A DNA stretch of 64,000 nt from Streptomyces sp. SJL17-4 (lineage in GTDB: Bacteria > Actinomycetota > Actinomycetes > Streptomycetales > Streptomycetaceae). Where the stretch lies: contig NZ_CP104578.1 of assembly GCF_036826855.1 (NCBI RefSeq), positions 310,001 to 374,000 on the forward strand, written 5' to 3'. The position numbers and the translations under genes were made by a program. Shown piece after piece: positions 47,420 through 57,390 of this stretch (its first letter is position 1; each line of letters starts with the position of its first letter). The notes below the pieces were generated by a model, which worked only from the letters and a program-made list of their open reading frames with translations, did not search any database and was not told the DNA's origin.

Positions 47420-48565
47420 ATGGAGAGCCTTGTTCGGCTGGCGATCTCCGTCGGCTGCTCGGCGCTGGCGGCCTTCGTCGTCTGCCGCGCGGCGGACCTG
47501 CTGGCACGGTTCGCCGACGCGCGGCATCCGGAGACCCCGCTGTGGGGGCTGCTGCGCCGCTGCCGTACACCGCTGTACGTCGTGGTGCTGGCCGCACTGC
47601 TCAGATGGAGCTACCCGGTGGCGGCGCCGGGACGGGGGCCGCTCGAAGAGCATGCGGAGGTCGTGAGCCGCGTTCTGCTGTTGTGCCTGATCGGCGGCGG
47701 AGCCTGGCTGACGGTACGGACGGTCGCGGCCGTCGTCGAGTCCTCGTACGCGCGGTACGCGGGACGTTCACGCGACGCCGCACGGCTCCGCCGGGTCCGT
47801 ACCCAGGTCACGCTGATCATGCGGGTGGTGGCCGTCGCCGTCGGAGTGCTCGCCGCTGCCGCGGCGCTCGTCACCTTCCCCTCCTTCCGTACCCTCGGCA
47901 CGTCCTTGCTCGCCTCGGCCGGCATCATCGGCATCGTGGCCGGCGTGGCGGCCCAGTCGACGCTGAGCAATCTCTTCGCCGGCTTCCAGATCGCCTTCGG
48001 CGACATGGTCCGCATCGGTGACACCGTCGTCGTGGACGGCGAATGGGGTGTCGTGGAGGAGGTGACCCTCACCTTCCTCACGGTCCGGACCTGGGACGAG
48101 CGTCGCGTCACGCTCCCCGTCTCGTACTTCACCTCGCGGCCGTTCGAGAACTGGTCGCGCGGCGGCGCCGAGATGACGGGGTCGGTGTTCGTCCACTGCG
48201 ACCACACGACACCGGTCGCCCTCGTGCGGGAGCACCTCCGGGAGTTCCTCACCACGTGCGACAGCTGGGACGGGCGGGGCTGGGACCTCGCCGTCACCGA
48301 CACCTCGCCGACCGGCATCACGGTGCGGGCGATCGTGACCGCCAAGGACGCCGACGACCTGTGGACGACCCGTTGCGCCGTACGGGAGGAGCTCGTCGGC
48401 TGGCTCGCGCGGGAGCACCCGGGCGCCCTCCCGAAGGTCGTCACCGCTCCCGCGCCCGACGCCTTCGACCGGCTCCCGTGGGACCCCGCCCTGGCGCCGC
48501 GGCAGCGGCGGCGTCGTCAGCCCGCCCGGAATCCCACCCGGCCGGCGGACACGTCCTCCGACTGA
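47420..48565 (+). CDS. MscS-family mechanosensitive channel
   Basis: A 381-residue protein with four to five membrane helices. The pore helix is LGTSLLASAGIIGIVAGVAAQSTLSNLFAGFQIAFGDMVRIGD, cut here into the known Ala/Gly-packed TM3 and the start of the beta domain. The cytoplasmic vestibule follows (VVEEVTLTFLTVRTWDERRVTLP). It releases solutes when membrane tension rises. The C-terminal tail is basic and disordered. ATG 47420 follows GGAGAGCAC. It converges with the catalase gene with 32 bp between. Confidence 0.9.
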   Translation: MESLVRLAISVGCSALAAFVVCRAADLLARFADARHPETPLWGLLRRCRTPLYVVVLAALLRWSYPVAAPGRGPLEEHAEVVSRVLLLCLIGGGAWLTVRTVAAVVESSYARYAGRSRDAARLRRVRTQVTLIMRVVAVAVGVLAAAAALVTFPSFRTLGTSLLASAGIIGIVAGVAAQSTLSNLFAGFQIAFGDMVRIGDTVVVDGEWGVVEEVTLTFLTVRTWDERRVTLPVSYFTSRPFENWSRGGAEMTGSVFVHCDHTTPVALVREHLREFLTTCDSWDGRGWDLAVTDTSPTGITVRAIVTAKDADDLWTTRCAVREELVGWLAREHPGALPKVVTAPAPDAFDRLPWDPALAPRQRRRRQPARNPTRPADTSSD

Positions 48566-48597
48566 GGGCGTGTCCCCGCGCCGGCCGAGGGGTTCCG

Positions 48598-50118
48598 TCA
48601 GGCCTTCTGTTGCATGGAACGGCGTGCCGGGTTGCCCTGTTCGGCCGCCTTGGGATCCTTCTCGTCGGCCTTGGCCCGTACGCCCTGGGTGATGCGCTCG
48701 CCGAGGGTCTTGTCGATGTTCGTCCAGTAGGCGAAGGCACGCTCCAGGACGGGCTCGGTGACGCCGTTGAGGAGGTGGCCGACGACGTTGTCCACCAGAC
48801 GGTCGCGGGCCTCGTCGTCCAGCACCTCGCGCACGAGGGTGCCGGGCTGGCCCCAGTCGTCGTCCTCCGGGTGGGAGACGTAGGCCGCCCGGGTGATCTC
48901 GCCGTCCGCGGTCCAGCTGGGCGGGTTCCCGTAGCGGTCGGTGTCGGCGGCCGGTCCGCCCTTGGAGTTGGGGGCGTAGACCGGGTCGGCCGTCTTGCGG
49001 TAGGCCATCGCCCCGTCCTTCGAGTACGTGTGGACGTCGACGACGGGCGCGTTCACGGGGAGTTGCTGGTAGTTGGCGCCGATGCGGTGGCGGTGGGCGT
49101 CCGCGTACGAGAACAGCCGGGCCAGCAGCATCCGGTCGGGGCTCGGTCCGATGCCGGGGACGAGGTTGTTCGGCTGGAAGGCCGCCTGCTCGATCTCGGC
49201 GTGGTTGTCGGTCGGGTTGCGGTCGAGCGTCATGCGGCCGACCGGGATGAGCGGGTAGTCCCCGTGCGGCCACACCTTGGTGAGGTCGAACGGGTTGAAC
49301 CGGTATTCCGCGGCATGCTCGTACGGCATGACCTGCACGTGCAGCGTCCAGCTCGGGAAGTCGCCGTCGCGGATGTGCTCGAAGAGGTCTCGCGTGTGGT
49401 AATCGGTGTCGACGGCCGCCATCTGGTCGGCCTCGTGCTGGGTGAAGAACTCGATGCCCTGGTCGGTCTTGAAGTGGTACTTCACCCAGAACCGCTCACC
49501 GGCCTCGTTGATCCACATGTACGTGTGGGACGTGTAGCCGTTCATGTGGCGCCAGGAGCGCGGGATACCGCGGTCCCCCATCAGCCAGGTGACCTGGTGG
49601 GCGGACTCCGGCGACAGGGTCCAGAAGTCCCACTGCATGTCGTGGTCGCGCAGGTTGTTGTCCGCGCGGCGCTTCTGGGACCTGATGAAGTGCTGGAACT
49701 TCATCGGGTCCTTGACGAAGAACACCGGGGTGTTGTTGCCGACCATGTCGTAGTTGCCGTCGCTGGTGTAGAACTTCACCGCGAAACCGCGCGGGTCGCG
49801 CCAGGTGTCCGGGCTGCCTCGTTCGCCGGCGACGGTGGAGAAGCGGACGACCAGCTCGGTGCGGGTGCCCGGCTGGAACAGTGCCGCCTTGGTGTAGCCG
49901 CTGACGTCGTGGGTGGTCTCGAAGTGGCCGAACGCACCGCTGCCCTTGGCATGCGGCTGGCGCTCGGGAATCCGTTCGCGGTTGAACTGCGCCATCTGCT
50001 CGATCAGGTAGGCGTCCTGCATCAGGATCGGACCGCCCGGGCCCACGGTGAGCGAGTGTTCGTCGCTCTCCACCGGGGCGCCGGAATCGGTCGTGGTGGC
50101 GGGTCGGCTGTCGGTCAT
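48598..50118 (-). CDS. katA: Monofunctional heme catalase
   Basis: A 506-residue small-subunit catalase. The catalytic His56 is in [16 protein letters not shown], with [33 protein letters not shown] and the heme-ligand Tyr in [17 protein letters not shown]. The size suits the clade of KatA-type enzymes without the C-terminal flavodoxin domain. It destroys hydrogen peroxide. ATG 50118 follows GGAAAGG; longer upstream frames lack ribosome sites. No Fur/CatR gene is adjacent. Confidence 0.93.
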   Translation of the reverse strand: MTDSRPATTTDSGAPVESDEHSLTVGPGGPILMQDAYLIEQMAQFNRERIPERQPHAKGSGAFGHFETTHDVSGYTKAALFQPGTRTELVVRFSTVAGERGSPDTWRDPRGFAVKFYTSDGNYDMVGNNTPVFFVKDPMKFQHFIRSQKRRADNNLRDHDMQWDFWTLSPESAHQVTWLMGDRGIPRSWRHMNGYTSHTYMWINEAGERFWVKYHFKTDQGIEFFTQHEADQMAAVDTDYHTRDLFEHIRDGDFPSWTLHVQVMPYEHAAEYRFNPFDLTKVWPHGDYPLIPVGRMTLDRNPTDNHAEIEQAAFQPNNLVPGIGPSPDRMLLARLFSYADAHRHRIGANYQQLPVNAPVVDVHTYSKDGAMAYRKTADPVYAPNSKGGPAADTDRYGNPPSWTADGEITRAAYVSHPEDDDWGQPGTLVREVLDDEARDRLVDNVVGHLLNGVTEPVLERAFAYWTNIDKTLGERITQGVRAKADEKDPKAAEQGNPARRSMQQKA

Positions 50119-50410
50119 CGGTGGTGCTGCCTTTCCTCGTGCTGGACGGTGGCACGCCCCTCGGTCGGGGATGGCCTCGTCCGACCGGCGCGCAGGGCCG
50201 CTCTCCGTCGGTCGAGGCTCATGTCGCCCGCGGCGCCCTCTTGCCACGGCCCCTGTCTCCGTGTCCACCTCTCGGCGTATCGCCTCACCCGCCGCCGCCA
50301 CGTCAAACGTCGTCTCCACGGTCGGCCGAGCCGGGCGACACACATGTCCCAGCCTGAGCCCACTCGACCGAAGCCACCACCGGAGGCCCCGCCGTGCACC
50401 GGCGCCCCCG

Positions 50411-51460
50411 CTACTCCGCGGTGTCCGCGCCACCCGCCTGGACGCGCGCGGGTGGTGGGGCGGTGCTCTTCCTGACGACGAGGCTGGTCGTGAGCTCCAT
50501 GCGGGTCACCGAGGGCTCCCCGGCTCGCAGGCGGAGCAGCATCTGCACCGCCTCCTCGCCCATCTCGCGCAGCGGCTGGTGGATCGTGGTGAGCGGGGGG
50601 CTCGACCAGCGCGCGATCATCACGTCGTCGTATCCGACGACGGACAGGTCCTCGGGCACGCGCAGCCCGCAGACCCGGGCCGCCTCCATGACGCCGAGCG
50701 CCTGCAGATCGCTTCCGGCGAAGACGGCGGTGGGTCGGTCCGGCAGCCGCAACAGCTCCATGGCCCACGCGTAGCCGCCCTCGACGTGGAAGTCGCCGAA
50801 CCGGACGAGGGAGGGGTCGTGCGTGAGGCCGGCCATGTTCAGCGCGGACCGGTAGCCGTCGAGCCGGGCCAGGGAACACAGCATGTCCTCGGGGCCGGTG
50901 ATGATGCCGATGCGACGGTGCCCGAGGTCGATGAGGTGGCGGGTCGCGGCGACGCCGCCGGTCCAGTTCGCCGAACCGACGGACGGCACGTCGGGTTCGG
51001 GGTCCCCCGCCGGGTCGACGATCACGAAGGGGATCGACCGCGCGCCGAGCTGTCGCTTGACGGCGTCGGGGAGGGAGGAGAACACCAGGACCACGCCGAT
51101 CGGCCGGCGCTGCAGCACTCCTTCGATCCAGTCCGGCGCCGGGGCGTGCCGGGTGCCGCTCTCGGTCAGCACGACGCTCGCCCGGTGAGCCTTGGCGAGG
51201 TTCTCCACCCCGCGGATCAGCTCCATCGACCAGACGCTGTCGAGCTCGTGGAAGACGAGTTCGATGAGGGGCGCCTCCCTGGCGACGCGGGTGGTCCGTC
51301 GGTACGCGTGCGCGTCGAGGAGCCGCTCGACCTTGACGCGGGTGGCCGACGAAACGTCCTGCCGGCCGTTGAGAACTTTCGAAACTGTCGAAAGTGACAC
51401 CCCGGCCTGCTGCGCTACTTCCGCCAGCGTGATTCGCCTGCTCTCCTCGCCATCTCGCAT
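50411..51460 (-). CDS. bxlR: LacI-family repressor of the xylobiose-type ABC operon (BxlR-like)
   Basis: A 349-residue repressor. The helix-turn-helix and hinge are [23 protein letters not shown] then [14 protein letters not shown]; a periplasmic-binding-type sugar domain follows. It is divergent from a sugar-binding-protein/permease/GH3 operon, the layout of Streptomyces bxlR-bxlEFGA. The HTH codons contain an inverted ACTTTCGA..TCGAAAGT (51375-51395) built from codons rare in this genome (TCA, CTT, ACA, GTT, AAA), so an operator appears to lie inside the gene. ATG 51460 gives a normal N-terminus; two in-frame starts upstream are possible. The inducer (xylobiose) is inferred from context. 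Confidence 0.85.
   Translation of the reverse strand: MRDGEESRRITLAEVAQQAGVSLSTVSKVLNGRQDVSSATRVKVERLLDAHAYRRTTRVAREAPLIELVFHELDSVWSMELIRGVENLAKAHRASVVLTESGTRHAPAPDWIEGVLQRRPIGVVLVFSSLPDAVKRQLGARSIPFVIVDPAGDPEPDVPSVGSANWTGGVAATRHLIDLGHRRIGIITGPEDMLCSLARLDGYRSALNMAGLTHDPSLVRFGDFHVEGGYAWAMELLRLPDRPTAVFAGSDLQALGVMEAARVCGLRVPEDLSVVGYDDVMIARWSSPPLTTIHQPLREMGEEAVQMLLRLRAGEPSVTRMELTTSLVVRKSTAPPPARVQAGGADTAE
51375..51395. promoter_or_regulatory. Intragenic operator inside the repressor's HTH codons
   Basis: ACTTTCGA (51375-51382) and TCGAAAGT (51388-51395) are an exact 8-bp inverted repeat with 5 bases between. The core TTTCGAAA is shared with the two sites upstream of the binding-protein gene. It suggests autoregulation. 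Confidence 0.6.
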
Positions 51461-51527
51461 CCGAGCAGCATAAAGCACCGCTCCGTGCAGGGACATGGTC
51501 ACGCTTTGATAACCCTCCACCGGAGGG

Positions 51528-51604
51528 TTGACCTGCTCACCACGCCAACTTTAGCGTCCGACCGCAGTGAAGTTTCGAAACCAAGAGCGAAACACTTTCG
51601 AAAG
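51528..51604 (+). promoter_or_regulatory. bxlE-type promoter with two TTTCGAAA operators
   Basis: TTGACC (51528-51533), 17-bp spacer, TTAGCG (51551-51556). Palindrome GTTTCGAAAC (51572-51581) lies about at +10 and CTTTCGAAAG (51595-51604) overlaps the ribosome site AAAGGTGAGG. Repressor bound here would block both initiation and elongation. Confidence 0.7.
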
Positions 51605-51612
51605 GTGAGGCG

Positions 51613-52920
51613 ATGAAGCGTCATGTACGGCTCCTCAGAACTGCTGTGGTCGGTGGAGCGTCGCTGGCCATGACACTGTCCCTGGCAGCCTGTGGCGGCT
51701 CCGGGGATTCCGCCGACGGCGGCCAGGCCGAGATCCACGTCCTGGTGTACGGCGATGCCACCAACAAGGTGGAGAAGCAGCTCGTCGACACCTTCAACAA
51801 GACGTCGAAGGTCAAAGCGGTCCTCGACACCATCCCCGGCGCCGACTACCAGTCCAAGCTGCAGACGATCATCAGCGGCAAGCAGGCCCCCGACCTCTTC
51901 TTCAACTGGGGCGGCGGCAGCATCAAGCCGTACGTCGACGCGGGCCTGCTCATGCCGCTCGACGACTTCATCGCCAAGGACCCGGGCCTGAAGTCCCACT
52001 TCCTGCCGTCGGTCTTCAACACCGCGGTCGTCGACGGCAAGCCCTACGGCATCCCCATGCGCGGCACCCAGCCCGTCCTGCTGTTCAGCAACAAGAAGGT
52101 CCTGGCGGAGGCCGGTGTCACCGCGCCGCGCACCTGGGACGAGCTGCTGGCCGCCGTCAAGGCGCTCAAGGCCAAGGGAGTCACCCCGATCGCTCTCGGC
52201 GGCGGCGACAAGTGGCCGACCCAGATGTGGTTCCAGTACGTCTACGACCGGGTGGCCGGCCCCGGCCACTTCCAGCAGGCGGTGAACGGGGACAAGAGCG
52301 TCTGGGCGAGTGCCGACAGCAAGAAGGCCCTCGGCATGCTCAAGGAGCTGATCGACGCCGGCGCCTTCGGCACCAACTACGACTCGGTCAAGTTCACCGA
52401 CGGCGGCTCCCCCGCTCTGCTCGCCACCGGCAAGGCCGCCTTCGAGCTCATGGGTTCCTGGGAGTACTCCACCCTGCAGGACGCCTACCCGGACTTCGTG
52501 AAGAGCGACCTCGGCTACGGCACCTTCCCGACCGTCGAGGGCGGCAAGGGCGACCCGGCCAACCTCGCCGGCAACACCAACAACTTCTACTCGGTCCTGA
52601 AGACCACCGAGCACCCCGAGGCCGTCGCCGAGTTCCTGAAGCTCATGTACTCGGACGAGTTCGTCAAGGGCCAGCTCGGCATCGGCAACCTGCCCACCAC
52701 CACCAACACCCCGAAGTTCCTGGACGGCTCCGCCAGCCCCGCCTACTCGGCGTACCAGTACGACCTGGTGAAGAAGGCCCCCTCCTTCCAGCTCTCCTGG
52801 GACCAGGCCTATCCCCCGGCGGCCACGACCACCATCCACCAGGCCGTCCAGCAGTTCTTCAGCGGCCAGACGGGTCCCGACGCCTTCATCGCCGCCATGC
52901 AGAGCCTGCCCGCGGCCTGA
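51613..52920 (+). CDS. bxlE: Sugar-binding lipoprotein of ABC importer (BxlE-like)
   Basis: A 435-residue extracellular solute-binding protein (family 1). The lipobox LAACGG places the lipid-bearing Cys at 27. Motifs such as FNKTSKVKAVLDTIPGADYQ, PDLFFNWGGGSI and TFPTVEGGKGDPANLAGNT match binding proteins for xylobiose or cello/xylo-oligosaccharides. It delivers sugar to the two permeases encoded next. The ATPase is absent, as usual in Streptomyces, where a shared MsiK energises many importers. The gene follows TTTCGAAA operators. Confidence 0.9.
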   Translation: MKRHVRLLRTAVVGGASLAMTLSLAACGGSGDSADGGQAEIHVLVYGDATNKVEKQLVDTFNKTSKVKAVLDTIPGADYQSKLQTIISGKQAPDLFFNWGGGSIKPYVDAGLLMPLDDFIAKDPGLKSHFLPSVFNTAVVDGKPYGIPMRGTQPVLLFSNKKVLAEAGVTAPRTWDELLAAVKALKAKGVTPIALGGGDKWPTQMWFQYVYDRVAGPGHFQQAVNGDKSVWASADSKKALGMLKELIDAGAFGTNYDSVKFTDGGSPALLATGKAAFELMGSWEYSTLQDAYPDFVKSDLGYGTFPTVEGGKGDPANLAGNTNNFYSVLKTTEHPEAVAEFLKLMYSDEFVKGQLGIGNLPTTTNTPKFLDGSASPAYSAYQYDLVKKAPSFQLSWDQAYPPAATTTIHQAVQQFFSGQTGPDAFIAAMQSLPAA

Positions 52921-52937
52921 CCTCCGGAACGCCTGAC

Positions 52938-53885
52938 ATGACCACTACCGCAGTCCCCGCCGTGGACAGCGCCGAGAAGACCGCCCGGCCCGGACGGCCC
53001 GGCGGCGCCGTGACCGGTGTGGGCCGCCCGGGCATCGCCTGGGCCGCGCCCGCCGCCGTCTTCTTCGGCCTGTTCGCCCTCGTACCGCTCCTCCTCGTCG
53101 TCGTCCTGTCCTTCACCCGCTGGAACGGCCTCGGCTCTCCGGAGTTCGCCGGTCTGGACAACTGGAGCCGGCTGCTCGACGACCCCGTCATGGTGAAGAG
53201 CCTCTGGCTGAGCCTGGTGTTCACCGTTCTCGGCGTCGTCGTCCAGACCCCGATCAGCATCCTGCTCGGCGTCTGGGCCGCCGGCCGGCAGCGCAACCGG
53301 GCCGTGCTCTCCGCCGTCTACTTCGTCCCGCTCCTGCTCTCCATCACCGCGGTCTCCGTCCTGTGGCGCGCCGTGCTCGACCCCAACTTCGGGGTCCCCT
53401 CAGAGGCGAAGTGGCTCTTCGGCGACGGCAACCTGTTCGGCACACAGGTCGGCGCCATCGGCGTCCTCGTCTTCGTCAGCACCTGGCAGTTCACCCCCCT
53501 GCACACCCTGATCTACCAGGGCGCCGCGCGGGCCGTCCCCGGGGTCCTCTACGAGGCGGCCCGGATCGACGGCGCGGGCACGGTCCGCCAGTTCTTCCAC
53601 ATCACCCTGCCGCAGCTGCGCAACACCGTCGTCACCTCGATGATCCTCATGGTGGTCGGCGGGCTCACGACCTTCGACACCGTACTGATCCTCACCCAGG
53701 GCGGGCCGGGCACCGACACCACGAACAGCGCCTACTACATGTACCAGAAGGCCTTCAAGAGCTTCGACTTCGGAGGGGCCTCCGCGATCGCGCTCCTCCT
53801 CGTCCTCGTCGCCACGCTCGTCTCCCTGGTCATGGTGCGCCTCACCGGCTACGACAGGATGCGCAGCACCATGGAGGGCGTGTGA
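52938..53885 (+). CDS. bxlF: ABC sugar permease, MalF type (BxlF-like)
   Basis: A 315-residue membrane protein with six helices after a ~35-residue polar N-terminus. The ABC-coupling EAA loop is YEAARIDGAGTVRQFFHITLPQL. The stop TGA overlaps the next ATG (TGATG). It forms the transmembrane pore with BxlG. Confidence 0.9.
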   Translation: MTTTAVPAVDSAEKTARPGRPGGAVTGVGRPGIAWAAPAAVFFGLFALVPLLLVVVLSFTRWNGLGSPEFAGLDNWSRLLDDPVMVKSLWLSLVFTVLGVVVQTPISILLGVWAAGRQRNRAVLSAVYFVPLLLSITAVSVLWRAVLDPNFGVPSEAKWLFGDGNLFGTQVGAIGVLVFVSTWQFTPLHTLIYQGAARAVPGVLYEAARIDGAGTVRQFFHITLPQLRNTVVTSMILMVVGGLTTFDTVLILTQGGPGTDTTNSAYYMYQKAFKSFDFGGASAIALLLVLVATLVSLVMVRLTGYDRMRSTMEGV

Positions 53886-54715
53886 TGAGAAGCCGCCCAA
53901 GAAGCCGCCCCAACTACCTGGCCGGACTCGGTTCGCTGGTCTGGCTGTTCGTGGTCGGTCTGCCGCTGTACGTGATGCTGGTCGCCACCTTCCAGTCCCG
54001 GACGGAGTACGCGGCGAACGGCCCCCTCGCCTTCCCCGAGCACTTCACCCTCGACAACTACGTCAACGACCTCAACGACGGCTTCGCGCAGTACTTCCTC
54101 AACACGATGATCGTCACGGTCTGCGTGGTCGGCATCGTCCTGCTCCTCGTGCCGCCCCTGGCGTACGCCATCGTGAGAAGCGACGGCAAGGCCGCCGGCC
54201 GGGTCTTCCGGCTCTTCCTGCTCGGGCTCGCCATCCCGTCCCAGGCCGTCATCGTCCCGATGTTCTACCTCATCAACGAGGCGGGCCTCTACGACAACCT
54301 CCTCGGCGTCATCCTGCCGACCGCCGCCTTCGCCATGCCCGTCTGCGCCCTGATCCTCTCCGGCGTCATGCGGGACATCACTCCCGAGCTGTACGAGGCC
54401 ATGACCGTCGACGGGGCCTCCCCCTGGAGGATCTTCGTCCAGCTGGTGCTGCCCCTGTCGAAGAGCGGTCTCTCCACCATCGTCGTCTTCTCCTCGCTCC
54501 AGGCCTGGAACGGCTTCCTGTTCCCGCTCGTCCTCACCCAGTCCTCGGAGAACAAGGTCATCACGATGGGCCTCTACGACTTCCAGACGGAACACGGCGT
54601 CGACATCCCCGGTCTCCTCGCGGCCGTCGTCCTGTCCATGCTCCCCATCCTGCTCGTCTATCTGTTCGCCCGTCGCGCCCTGGTCCAGGGCCTGATGGGG
54701 GTCGGAGGAAAGTGA
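53885..54715 (+). CDS. bxlG: ABC sugar permease, MalG type (BxlG-like)
   Basis: A 276-residue membrane protein with six helices. The EAA loop is YEAMTVDGASPWRIFVQLVLPLS, and the C-terminal QGLMGVGGK ending is typical of MalG-type permeases. Its stop overlaps the GTG of the GH3 gene. Confidence 0.9.
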   Translation: MRSRPRSRPNYLAGLGSLVWLFVVGLPLYVMLVATFQSRTEYAANGPLAFPEHFTLDNYVNDLNDGFAQYFLNTMIVTVCVVGIVLLLVPPLAYAIVRSDGKAAGRVFRLFLLGLAIPSQAVIVPMFYLINEAGLYDNLLGVILPTAAFAMPVCALILSGVMRDITPELYEAMTVDGASPWRIFVQLVLPLSKSGLSTIVVFSSLQAWNGFLFPLVLTQSSENKVITMGLYDFQTEHGVDIPGLLAAVVLSMLPILLVYLFARRALVQGLMGVGGK

Positions 54716-57102
54716 CCGGCACCGTGGCCATCCAGCCCCAAGCCCCGTACCACGCCTGGCGCGACCCCGCGCTGAGCGCCGAAGCCCGAGTCGACGCGCT
54801 GATCCGCGAGATGACCCTGAAGGAGAAGGTCGCCCAGCTCTTCGGCATCTGGGTCGGCGCCTCCGACGAGGGCGCCGAGGTGGCGCCCCACCAGCACGAC
54901 ATGGAGGAGCCGGCCGACCTCGACGAGCTGCTGCCCGACGGTCTCGGCCAGCTCACCCGGCCCTTCGGAACCGTCCCCGTCGATCCCGCCCTCGGCGCGC
55001 TCTCACTGATGCGGACGCAGGCCCGGATCACCGCCGCCAACCGCTTCGGCATCCCGGCCGTCGCCCACGAGGAGTGCCTCGCGGGCTTCGCGGCCTGGGG
55101 CGCCACCGCCTACCCCGTCCCCCTCTCCTGGGGCGCCACCTTCGACCCGGCGCTCGTGCGGGAGATGGCTGCCGCCATCGGCCGCGACATGCGGTCCGTC
55201 GGCGTGCACCAGGGGCTCGCCCCCGTCCTCGACGTCGTCCGCGACGCCCGCTGGGGGCGCGTGGAGGAGACCATCGGCGAGGACCCCTACCTCGTCGGGA
55301 CGATCGCCACCGCCTACGTCCAGGGGCTCGAGTCCGCCGGCGTCGTCGCCACCCTCAAGCACTTCGCCGGCTACTCCGCCTCCCGGGCCGGCCGCAACCT
55401 CGCACCGGTCGGCATGGGCGCACGGGAGCGGGCCGACGTGATCCTGCCCCCGTTCGAGATGGCGGTCCGGGAGAGCGGCGTCCGGTCGGTGATGCACGCC
55501 TACACCGACACCGACGGCATTCCCTCGGCGGCCGACGACCGCCTGCTCACCGGACTCCTCCGGGACGCCTGGGGCTTCACCGGCACCGTCGTGGCCGACT
55601 ACTTCGGGATCGCGTTCCTGAAGACGCTGCACGGCGTCGCCGGCACGTTCGGCGAAGCGGCCGGGGCGGCCCTCGCGGCCGGCGTCGACGTGGAACTGCC
55701 CACCGTCAAGACCTTCGGTGCCCCGCTCCTGGACGCGGTCCGGCAGGGACACGTGCCCGAAGAGCTCGTGGACCGCGCGGTCCGGCGGGTCCTCCTGCAG
55801 AAGACCCGGCTCGGGCTGCTCGACCCCGACTGGAGCCCGGTCCCCCCGGCTCTGCGCGATGCCGACACCACGGCCGGCCCCGACGCCCTCCGGGGTACGG
55901 TCGACCTGGACCCGGCCGCCAACCGCGAGCTGGCCGGCCGCATCGCCGAACAGGCCGTCGTGCTGCTCCGCAACGACGGCACCCTGCCGCTGGACCCGGG
56001 CGCTCCCCGCCGGATCGCCCTGATCGGCCCCAACTCGGAGGCTCCCACCGCCGTCCTCGGCTGCTACTCGTTCCCCGTCCACGTCGGCGGGCAGCACCCC
56101 GAGATCCCCGCCGGCATCGCCCTGCCCACCCTGCGCGAGACCCTCGTGGCCGAGTTCCCCGGCGCCGAGGTCCTCGTGGCCCGGGGAACCGGCATCGACG
56201 ACGGCGGTACCGAGGGCTTCGCCGAGGCCCTCGACGTCGCCCGACGCGCCGACATCGTCGTGGCGGCCCTCGGTGACCGCGCGGGGCTCTTCGGCCGGGG
56301 CACCAGCGGAGAGGGCTGCGACGCCGAGTCCCTCGTCCTCCCCGGCGCGCAGGGCCGGCTGCTCGACGCCCTCCTCGACACCGGGACTCCGGTCGTGACG
56401 ACTCTGCTGGCCGGCCGGCCCTACGCGCTCGGCCGTGCGGCCGACGAGTCCGCGGCCGTCCTGCAGTCCTTCTTCCCCGGCGAGGCCGGAACAGCCGCCC
56501 TGGCCTCCGTCCTCAGCGGCCGGACCTGCCCGAGCGGCCGGCTGCCCGTCAGCGTGCCACGCCACCCGGGCGCCCAGCCGTCCACCTACCTGGCCTCCCG
56601 CCTGGGCCACCGCAGCGAGGTCTCCAGCATCGACCCGGCCCCGGCCTTCGGCTTCGGACACGGCCTCACGTACACCGCCTTCGCATGGAGCGACCTGGTC
56701 GTCGAGGACACCGAGGTCCCCACGGACGGCGAAGTGCGGCTGGCCCTCACCGTGACGAACACCGGCGACCGCGCCGGAACCGAACTCGTCCAGCTGTACC
56801 TGCACGACCCGGTGGCCTCCGTGGTCCAGCCCGTACAACGACTCATCGGGTACCTACGTCTCGACCTGGCCCCCGGTCAGCGGGCGCGGATCCGCTCGGT
56901 CGTCCCCGCGGACCTGGCGTCGTTCACCGGCCGGACCGGGCAGCGCATCGTGGAACCGGGAGCGCTGGAACTGCGGTTCAGCGCATCCAGCACGGAGCCG
57001 CGGCTGACCGCCCGAGTGACGCTGACGGGTCCGGTGCGGCAGGTCGACCACCATCGGCGGCTGCACGCCGACTTCGAGGTCCTCCGGCACGCCTGCCACT
57101 GA
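54712..57102 (+). CDS. bxlA: GH3 beta-xylosidase/beta-glucosidase (BxlA-like)
   Basis: A 796-residue cytoplasmic enzyme without signal peptide. The first GH3 domain includes AHEECLAGFAAWGATAYP, GRVEETIGEDPYLVG, LKHFAGYSAS and the nucleophile Asp296 in GTVVADYFGI. The (alpha/beta)6 domain spans about 400-600, with AFGFGHGLTY before the FnIII domain (about 660-760). Segments such as VAPHQHDMEE and GQLTRPFGT are typical of the Streptomyces BxlA group, which cleaves imported xylobiose. GTG 54712 follows GGAGGAAA and overlaps the permease stop. It is the last gene before a hairpin terminator. Confidence 0.9.
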   Translation: MTGTVAIQPQAPYHAWRDPALSAEARVDALIREMTLKEKVAQLFGIWVGASDEGAEVAPHQHDMEEPADLDELLPDGLGQLTRPFGTVPVDPALGALSLMRTQARITAANRFGIPAVAHEECLAGFAAWGATAYPVPLSWGATFDPALVREMAAAIGRDMRSVGVHQGLAPVLDVVRDARWGRVEETIGEDPYLVGTIATAYVQGLESAGVVATLKHFAGYSASRAGRNLAPVGMGARERADVILPPFEMAVRESGVRSVMHAYTDTDGIPSAADDRLLTGLLRDAWGFTGTVVADYFGIAFLKTLHGVAGTFGEAAGAALAAGVDVELPTVKTFGAPLLDAVRQGHVPEELVDRAVRRVLLQKTRLGLLDPDWSPVPPALRDADTTAGPDALRGTVDLDPAANRELAGRIAEQAVVLLRNDGTLPLDPGAPRRIALIGPNSEAPTAVLGCYSFPVHVGGQHPEIPAGIALPTLRETLVAEFPGAEVLVARGTGIDDGGTEGFAEALDVARRADIVVAALGDRAGLFGRGTSGEGCDAESLVLPGAQGRLLDALLDTGTPVVTTLLAGRPYALGRAADESAAVLQSFFPGEAGTAALASVLSGRTCPSGRLPVSVPRHPGAQPSTYLASRLGHRSEVSSIDPAPAFGFGHGLTYTAFAWSDLVVEDTEVPTDGEVRLALTVTNTGDRAGTELVQLYLHDPVASVVQPVQRLIGYLRLDLAPGQRARIRSVVPADLASFTGRTGQRIVEPGALELRFSASSTEPRLTARVTLTGPVRQVDHHRRLHADFEVLRHACH

Positions 57103-57112
57103 CCGGAGGATC

Positions 57113-57145
57113 GCGACCACCCGACCACACCGGCCGGGTGGTCGC
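57113..57145. terminator. Hairpin after bxl-type operon
   Basis: GCGACCACCCG (57113-57123) and CGGGTGGTCGC (57135-57145), 11-bp perfect stem, 11-base loop. Confidence 0.8.
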
Positions 57146-57390
57146 CGCCCGGCCTTGAGGACGGCGCCGCCGGGGCGGCGCCGGATCCGCCCGGGACGCC
57201 GACAGCTGGAGCGTCGGACCGCCCTCGGCGGTCGAACGGCAGGTGAGGCGCGTGGGCGGCTCTGATCTCTCTCGAGTCGGGCAAGGGGGGACTGGCTCTG
57301 GTCGAGGCTCCGAAGAACGGCGACCCGGATGACTTCCTCGATCTCACGATCCAGTTCCTGGGGAACCGCTGAGAGCCTCGTCCAGGAGTT
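57146..57390. other. Short intergenic region with a possible decayed C-terminus
   Basis: A rightward frame ending at 57372 (LISLESGKGGLALVEAP, DFLDLTIQFLGNR-stop) looks protein-like but has no start and no family I recognise. Nothing else is supportable. Confidence 0.35.

Noticed and set aside
57241..57372. Frame ending DFLDLTIQFLGNR before the mmsB gene
   Set aside because: No start and no recognised family; could be the tail of a lost gene, but evidence is too thin.
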